From positions 329,379-393,378 of the forward strand of contig JYOE01000007.1 of assembly GCA_000955875.1 (NCBI GenBank): DNA of 64,000 nt. The letters are read 5' to 3'. Under the pieces are notes generated by a model. The model searched no databases. It worked only from the letters and a program-made list of their open reading frames with translations, and was not told the origin of the DNA. The stretch comes from Terrabacter sp. 28 (GTDB taxonomy: Bacteria; Actinomycetota; Actinomycetes; Actinomycetales; Dermatophilaceae). The translations under genes and the position numbers were made by a program. Positions 59,686 to 64,000 of the stretch are shown here, piece by piece. Numbering within the stretch: position 1 is the stretch's first letter; each line of letters begins with the position of its first letter.

Positions 59686-60768
59686 GTGGCGAGTCACGAT
59701 GCAGATCACGATGCAGATCACGATGCAGATCACGGCGACGATCACGCGGCCGGACAGGCAGACGAGCAGGGCGGCGGTGGCGGCGAGAGCCTGCTGACCG
59801 TCATCATCGCGCTCGTCGCGAACGCGCTCATCGCGCTCGCGAAGTCGGTCGTCGCGGTCATCACGGGGTCGGCGTCGATGGTCGCCGAGGCGGCGCACTC
59901 GTGGGCCGACGCCGGCAACGAGGTCTTCCTCATTCTCGCCGAGCGCAAGGCGGCCCAGCCGCGCGACGCGCGGCACCCGTTCGGCTACGGGCGCGAGGCG
60001 TACGTGTGGTCGATGTTCGCGGCCTTCGGTCTCTTCGGCGCCGGCGCGGTCGTGTCGGTGTGGCACGGCATCTCGGTGCTCGGCCACGAGGAGGAGGAGA
60101 CGTCGTACACGTGGGCGTATGCCGTGCTGGCCATCGCCTTCGTGCTCGAGGCCGTCTCGTTCGTCCAGGCCACGCGACAGACCCGGGCCGAGGCGAAGCG
60201 GCGCGGGCTCCGGCCGCTGAAGTTCATCGCCAACACGTCGAACCCGACCCTGCGGGCCGTCTTCGCCGAGGACGCCGCGGCGCTCATCGGCCTGCTCATC
60301 GCGGGGCTCGGCATCTTCCTGCACCAGGTGACCGGCCAGGCCGTGTGGGACGCCGTCGGCTCGATCCTCGTCGGCCTGCTGCTCGGTGTCGTCGCCATCT
60401 TCCTCATCCGTCGCAACCGCGACTTCCTCGTCGGCGAGGCGGTGAGCGCCGAGGTGTGGCGCCGGGCGCTGGACGAGCTGAACGAGAGCCCCGAGGTCGA
60501 GCGGGTGACGTTCCTGCACCTCGAGTTCGTCGGCCCCGGCAAGGTGTTCCTCGTCGCGGCGGTCGACCTCGTCGGTGACGAGACGGAGGCCAAGGTCGCC
60601 GACCGGCTGACCGCGCTCGGGCACGCCATCGAGGAGCACCAGGTCGTCGCGCGTGCGGTGATCACCCTGTCGAGCCCGGACGCCTTGACCATCGACCCGG
60701 ACTCCATCGGGACGTCGGCCACCGGGACGCCCGCCGGCGCCATGAGCAGCGACGGCCGCACGCCCTGA
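59686..60768 (+). CDS. Cation diffusion facilitator (CDF) metal exporter
   Basis: CDF transporter of 360 residues for Zn/Mn/Co-type divalent metal. N-terminus is His/Asp-rich (SHDADHDADHDADHGDDH, encoded by 12-bp repeats), a probable metal-sensing loop. Six TM helices follow; the tetrahedral metal site motif HSWADAGNEV (H-x3-D) in helix II and FAEDAAALIG in helix V (D-x-x-x-D type) are present. A cytoplasmic ferredoxin-like C-domain (VERVTFLHLEFVGPGKVFLV) ends the protein. GTG 59686 with GGAGAAGG upstream. Divergent from paralogue B; no metal-responsive operator was recognised. Confidence 0.88.
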   Translation: MASHDADHDADHDADHGDDHAAGQADEQGGGGGESLLTVIIALVANALIALAKSVVAVITGSASMVAEAAHSWADAGNEVFLILAERKAAQPRDARHPFGYGREAYVWSMFAAFGLFGAGAVVSVWHGISVLGHEEEETSYTWAYAVLAIAFVLEAVSFVQATRQTRAEAKRRGLRPLKFIANTSNPTLRAVFAEDAAALIGLLIAGLGIFLHQVTGQAVWDAVGSILVGLLLGVVAIFLIRRNRDFLVGEAVSAEVWRRALDELNESPEVERVTFLHLEFVGPGKVFLVAAVDLVGDETEAKVADRLTALGHAIEEHQVVARAVITLSSPDALTIDPDSIGTSATGTPAGAMSSDGRTP

Positions 60769-60818
60769 CGCCTGCACGCCCCAGGCTGTGAGGTCTTCCG
60801 TCCGTCCTCGACCCTAGG

Positions 60819-60824
60819 TAGAGT
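60819..60824 (+). promoter_or_regulatory. Leaderless -10 element TAGAGT
   Basis: TAGAGT, six bases, then the ATG of the PadR gene at 60831. Confidence 0.55.
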
Positions 60825-60830
60825 ACGACT

Positions 60831-61151
60831 ATGCCTCCTCGGATGACGATGGCAACGCGGTTGATCCTCGAGGTCCTGATGAGCGACCTGGGTGCCGAGT
60901 GGTACGGCTCCCAGATCGGGACCGCGGCGGGCCTGCCGGGCGGCACGGTCTACCCGATCCTCGCCCGCCTCGAGCGCGTCGGCTGGTTGGAGTCACGGTG
61001 GGAGGACATCGATCCCAGCAGGGAGGGGCGACCGGCGCGTCGGTACTACCGACTCACCGAGTCCGGCGCGGCCGAAGCCGGCCGGGCCCGTGCGGCTGCG
61101 CACCGGCCGCGCACCCCGTTCGCACCGGTCCCGAAGGAGGGCCTGTCGTGA
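60831..61151 (+). CDS. PadR-family transcriptional regulator
   Basis: Winged-helix regulator of 106 residues: MATRLILEVLMSDLGAEWYG, GTAAGLPGGTVYPILARLER (recognition helix) and PARRYYRLTESGAAEAGRAR, the standard PadR order. PadR proteins usually repress a neighbouring exporter or phenolic-acid gene; the nearest candidate partner is the coupled gene at 61148. ATG at 60831 follows TAGAGT by six bases. Its stop overlaps the next gene's GTG (GTGA). Confidence 0.88.
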   Translation: MPPRMTMATRLILEVLMSDLGAEWYGSQIGTAAGLPGGTVYPILARLERVGWLESRWEDIDPSREGRPARRYYRLTESGAAEAGRARAAAHRPRTPFAPVPKEGLS

Positions 61152-61519
61152 GGAAGAAGCAGACGAGAGCATCGGTCCGGTTCGCGGTCTCGGCGATGGA
61201 GCGCGCGACCGAGGGGGTCCCATCGGAGATGCGCAACCGCTACCACGACGAGCTGGTGGCGGAGATGCACGAGCTCGGCCGGGTCGCCGCGTGGCGCCAC
61301 GCCCTCGGTGTCGCCATGTCGTCGTCATCCATGCACGCCGCGCTGACGGACGGCGGCCCGGCGCCGGAGCCGCAGCCCCGCCATCCGGCGACGTGTCGGA
61401 TGAACCTGCACCACGTGTGGGTCACGCGGCACACGAGCGACGGCAAGCTCTACCGGGCGTGCAGCCGATGCGGCAAGGAGTACGTCAACACCGGCACGGC
61501 ATGGCTGATCGGCGGCTGA
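61148..61519 (+). CDS. PadR-coupled protein with C-terminal zinc knuckle
   Basis: Protein of 123 residues, GTG start overlapping the PadR stop by four bases (GTGA), so made as a coupled pair. The N-terminal 60 residues are charged helix (RFAVSAMERATEGVPSEMRNR, YHDELVAEMHELGRVAAWRH), then a short Ser/Pro linker and a C-terminal zinc-ribbon-like motif: TCRMNLHHVWVTRH ... LYRACSRCGKEYVN. The motif resembles the 52-residue protein at 16721. This is the common PadR-partner arrangement where the second protein is a membrane or regulatory antagonist, but no TM is seen here, so its job is unknown. Confidence 0.7.
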   Translation: MRKKQTRASVRFAVSAMERATEGVPSEMRNRYHDELVAEMHELGRVAAWRHALGVAMSSSSMHAALTDGGPAPEPQPRHPATCRMNLHHVWVTRHTSDGKLYRACSRCGKEYVNTGTAWLIGG

Positions 61520-61544
61520 CGACCCGTCAGATCGCGCACCCTCC

Positions 61545-61600
61545 TGAGCGAATGCTCAGAACTGTCGAGTCCACCGCTCACCAACGCGCATTTTCGCTCA
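61545..61600. promoter_or_regulatory. Inverted TGAGCGAA/TTCGCTCA pair upstream of DeoR gene
   Basis: TGAGCGAA at 61545-61552 and its complement TTCGCTCA at 61593-61600, within 80 bases of the DeoR start. DeoR-type repressors often bind paired sites near their own gene, so autoregulation is likely. Confidence 0.4.
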
Positions 61601-61621
61601 TTTCTGTGCAACAGTTCGATC

Positions 61622-62377
61622 GTGCGCTACCAGCGGCAACGCGCCATCGCCGACGAGGTGCGAGACGGTGCGGTCTCCGTCCAGGACCTCGTTCTGCGAC
61701 TGGGCGTCTCGTCGGCCACGATCCGCCGCGACCTCGCCGAGCTCGCCGACGCGGGCGTCGTGCGCCGCGTCCACGGCGGTGCGGCGCCGGCACTGCCGGT
61801 CGAGATCGACCAGCCCTACGAGAAGGCCGCCGACGACGCAGCCTCGGAGAAGCAGCGCATCGCCCGCCGTGCGGCCGAGCTCGTGCGCGACGGCGACACC
61901 GTGCTGCTCGACATCGGCACGACCACCGGCGCCCTCGCCCGTGAGCTGAGGGGCCGCAACATCACGGTCATCACGCCGAGCCTCGCCGTCCTCGACGAGC
62001 TGCGCGACGACCCCGTCGTCGACCTCGTCATCCTCGGCGGCGCCCTCCGACGGGCCTACCACTCGCTCGTCGGCCCGCTCACCGAGGACGCCCTGCGCCA
62101 CGTGAGCGCCTCGCTCGTCTTCCTCGGCACGAGCGGCGTCGACTCCGACGGCTGGATCCTCGACACGACGTCGGTCGAGGTGCCGACCAAGCGGCGCCTC
62201 GTCGAGAGCGGCGGGCGCGTCGTGCTGCTCGCCGACCACACGAAGTTCCCCGGCAAGGGCTCGATCCGCGTCTTCGGCTTCGAGTCCGTGTCGGTGCTCA
62301 TCACGACCTCGCTCGCCGACCCGCGCACCCTCGGCCGCGCCCGAGACACCGGGACGGAGGTCCTGCTCGCCCCCTGA
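61622..62377 (+). CDS. DeoR/GlpR-family sugar-catabolism repressor
   Basis: DeoR-family regulator of 251 residues. N-terminal winged HTH with the family signature VQDLVLRLGVSSATIRRDLA (residues about 19-38) and VRRVHGGA; C-terminal sugar-phosphate sensor fold: LVRDGDTVLLDIGTTTGALA, LVILGGALRRAYHSLVGPLT, ALRHVSASLVFLGTSGVDSD, RVVLLADHTKFPGKGSIRV. Ligands are phosphorylated sugars or polyols. GTG start. It precedes the sugar-binding lipoprotein gene by 99 bases and probably controls the ABC transporter that begins there. Confidence 0.9.
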   Translation: MRYQRQRAIADEVRDGAVSVQDLVLRLGVSSATIRRDLAELADAGVVRRVHGGAAPALPVEIDQPYEKAADDAASEKQRIARRAAELVRDGDTVLLDIGTTTGALARELRGRNITVITPSLAVLDELRDDPVVDLVILGGALRRAYHSLVGPLTEDALRHVSASLVFLGTSGVDSDGWILDTTSVEVPTKRRLVESGGRVVLLADHTKFPGKGSIRVFGFESVSVLITTSLADPRTLGRARDTGTEVLLAP

Positions 62378-62476
62378 CCGCCGGTGCCGGCAGGCCGGCT
62401 CACCGGCCTCGCGACCGCGACGACCACCGCTCGCCACAGACATCCCCAGCACGTCCATCGGAGAAGGAGCCACACC

Positions 62477-63931
62477 ATGGAAGTCCGTTCCGCCACCCAC
62501 GGCACGCCGAGGCAGGCACACACCCGCCCGCTCCGACGCACCGTCATCGCCGGCCTCGCCGCGTCCGTCGCCCTCGTCGGGGCCGCGTGCGACCGCGGCT
62601 CGTCGACCGGGGCCAACCCGACGCAGAACGCCGGGGCCAAGGACGTCACGCTGACGATCACCTCCAACGCCATCGCAGGCGGCAAGAACGCCGAGGAGGC
62701 CGACTGGTACGCCAAGTACGTCATCCCGAAGTTCACCGAGCAGCAGAAGGCCAAGGGCGTCACGGTCAAGGTCACCTTCCAGCCGTCGGGCGTCGACGAC
62801 GAGCAGTACAAGACGAAGGTCGCGCTCGACCTCAAGAGCCGGGCCGGCGCCGACGTCATGGCGCTCGACGGCATCTGGGTCGGCGAGTTCGCGCAGGCCG
62901 GCTACCTCAAGCCGCTCACCGACGTCGCCGGGTCGGGCGTGACGTCGTGGGAGGGCTGGTCGCAGATCCCCAAGGCCGTGCAGGCGAACGCGTCGTTCGA
63001 GGACAAGGCGTACGGCATACCTGCGGGGACCGACGGGCGCGTCCTCTACTTCAACAAGAAGCTCTTCGCGCAGGCCGGGCTGCCGGCGAACTGGCAGCCG
63101 AAGTCGTGGCAGGAGATCCTCGACGCCGGCACGAAGCTCAAGTCGATCTCGGGCGTCGAGCCGATCCAGATCAACGCCGGCACCGCCATGGGTGAGGCGA
63201 CGACGATGCAGGGCGTGCTGCCGCTGCTCGTCGGCACCGGCTCCGAGATTTACGCCGACAACAAGTGGCAGGGAGACACCAAGGCCGTACGCGACGTGCT
63301 GACCTTCTACAAGCAGCTCGTCGACCAGGGGCTGACCAGCAAGAACTTCCAGCAGGCCGCCAAGGGCCGTGACCAGTCGTTCGCCGCGTTCGCCGCGGGC
63401 AAGGTCGGCGTCCTCCTCGAGGGCGACTACTTCTGGCGGTCGGTCGTCAACCCCGACCAGGGCGCCAACCCGATGACCTCGCGCGACACCGACGTCGGCT
63501 GGGCCTTCATCCCCGCACGTGAGCCCGGCGCGGGCGTCGGCGGTACGGAGTTCGTGTCGATGTCGGGCGGTGGCGGCTACTTCCTCAACCCGAACACGAA
63601 GTACCCGCAGCAGGCCTGGGAGCTGCTCCAGTTCCTCGGGTCGGCCGACGCCATCAACGCGCTGCTCGCCGGGTCGGCACGCATCACGGCGCGCCAGGAC
63701 GTCAACGAGAAGGTGCTCGCCAAGGACCCGATGCTGACGTTCGTCTCGCAGAAGGTGCTGCCGCTGACGCACTACCGACCGGGCCTCGCCGTCTACCCGC
63801 AGGTCTCGCAGGCGCTGCAGCAGGCGACGGCCGACATCGTGTCGGGCAAGAGCGTCGAGGAGGCCGCGAAGGCGTACTCGGCAGCGGTCGTCAAGGCCGT
63901 CGGGGGTGCCGACAAGGTGGCGACGTCCTGA
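62477..63931 (+). CDS. ABC-transporter sugar-binding lipoprotein
   Basis: Extracellular solute-binding protein family 1, 484 residues. Signal peptide with lipobox ending AAC (VALVGAACDRG), so lipid-anchored to the membrane surface. The fold is visible as VKVTFQPSGVDDEQYKTKVA, ADVMALDGIWVGEFAQAG, GVLLEGDYFW and a helical C-lobe with EAWEL-type end QAWELLQFLGSADA. Such proteins deliver oligosaccharides or polyols to an inner-membrane permease. ATG with GAGAAGGAGCC upstream. The DeoR gene lies just upstream and a permease-like start at 63987 just downstream. Confidence 0.88.
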   Translation: MEVRSATHGTPRQAHTRPLRRTVIAGLAASVALVGAACDRGSSTGANPTQNAGAKDVTLTITSNAIAGGKNAEEADWYAKYVIPKFTEQQKAKGVTVKVTFQPSGVDDEQYKTKVALDLKSRAGADVMALDGIWVGEFAQAGYLKPLTDVAGSGVTSWEGWSQIPKAVQANASFEDKAYGIPAGTDGRVLYFNKKLFAQAGLPANWQPKSWQEILDAGTKLKSISGVEPIQINAGTAMGEATTMQGVLPLLVGTGSEIYADNKWQGDTKAVRDVLTFYKQLVDQGLTSKNFQQAAKGRDQSFAAFAAGKVGVLLEGDYFWRSVVNPDQGANPMTSRDTDVGWAFIPAREPGAGVGGTEFVSMSGGGGYFLNPNTKYPQQAWELLQFLGSADAINALLAGSARITARQDVNEKVLAKDPMLTFVSQKVLPLTHYRPGLAVYPQVSQALQQATADIVSGKSVEEAAKAYSAAVVKAVGGADKVATS

Positions 63932-63948
63932 TGGTCCCTGTGGCAGTC

Positions 63949-63988
63949 ATCGGGCACCCGCCCCTTCAGGGGGAGGCGGGTGCCCGAT
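63949..63988 (+). promoter_or_regulatory. Perfect 14-bp hairpin covering the next gene's start
   Basis: ATCGGGCACCCGCC (63949-63962) and its exact complement (63975-63988). The right arm ends in the AT of the ATG at 63987. Such hairpins after binding-protein genes often reduce permease expression or protect the upstream message. Confidence 0.65.
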
Positions 63989-64000
63989 GACCGCCACCGC
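63987..64000 (+). CDS. 5' end of a probable ABC permease gene (cut by window)
   Basis: ATGACCGCCACCGC continues past the window edge, 55 bases after the binding-protein stop and on the same strand. Being the next gene in an ABC transporter operon it is probably a permease, but only five codons are visible, and the AT of its start lies in the hairpin at 63949-63988. Confidence 0.35.

Noticed and set aside
59700..59755. Tandem 12-bp repeats before the CDF gene considered as regulator iterons
   Set aside because: They are in frame inside the CDF coding sequence and encode its His/Asp-rich N-terminus.
58228..60777. 849-codon open frame spanning the CDF gene and paralogue B on the minus strand
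   Set aside because: It crosses two real genes in the wrong frames and contains no motif.

Overview
The window is a 64 kb piece of chromosome from a very GC-rich (about 71 percent by eye) Gram-positive actinobacterium. GTG starts, alanine/arginine-rich proteins, leaderless-type promoters, a c-di-AMP (ydaO) riboswitch ahead of a cell-wall hydrolase gene, a class F-type sortase, an MmyB-type regulator and a DUF4287 protein all fit this. The gene content resembles Intrasporangiaceae/Micrococcales, but that placement is inference. No prophage, insertion sequence, tRNA, rRNA or CRISPR array was seen. Genes are mostly single or in short operons on both strands.

Layout. 0-12.3 kb: ECF42-type sigma factor, secreted SGNH hydrolase, DUF429 protein, an AAA+ ATPase / SRPBCC / VWA set related to magnesium-chelatase-like proteins, a secreted SNase-type nuclease, and a coupled DUF4287-methyltransferase pair. 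12.3-20.5 kb: an acyl-ACP-reductase-like protein coupled to an NDH-2-like flavoprotein, a YcaQ/AlkX-type DNA glycosylase, an OsmC protein, and a cupin/MmyB-regulator/alcohol-dehydrogenase/hexapeptide-acetyltransferase group. 20.5-30.5 kb: a secreted GH92 mannosidase, a MoxR-DUF58-VWA-VWA operon, a membrane-anchored trypsin-like protease and a CHAD protein. 30.5-37.5 kb: sulfatase, GNAT acetyltransferase, old-yellow-enzyme reductase, a CHAP-domain wall hydrolase under a c-di-AMP riboswitch with a CRP/GlxR-type site upstream, and a sortase with its neighbouring CHRD protein. 37.5-50.5 kb: GH38 alpha-mannosidase, small metabolic genes, pirin, an MFS transporter, a subtilisin, and an unrecognised two-gene set (48058-49579). 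50.5-64 kb: FAD monooxygenase-like protein, GH31 alpha-glucosidase, two tandem giant secreted repeat proteins, a CDF metal exporter, a PadR pair, a DeoR regulator and the start of a sugar ABC transporter.

How the genes work together. GH92 (secreted), GH38 and GH31 (no visible signal peptide) plus the DeoR-regulated sugar-binding lipoprotein suggest use of mannose- and glucose-containing glycans, although the genes are dispersed. The CHAP hydrolase, sortase, CHRD protein, subtilisin and the two repeat proteins form a surface/secreted set. Two separate AAA+/VWA chaperone-like modules sit 20 kb apart.

The strongest unusual signals are: (1) paralogous secreted proteins of 826 and about 820 residues, each with two fibronectin-III-like domains and fourteen Cys-pair repeats of identical cysteine spacing, plus a duplicated promoter/leader; (2) a dispersed family of intergenic palindromes with core GAACTGAGCACTCGA; (3) about 40 copies of GTATGCCG, far above base-composition expectation; (4) a chain of ATGA stop/start overlaps built from a 14-bp tandem repeat inside the MoxR operon; (5) the actinobacterial acyl-ACP-reductase homologue; and (6) the riboswitch plus CRP-type site.
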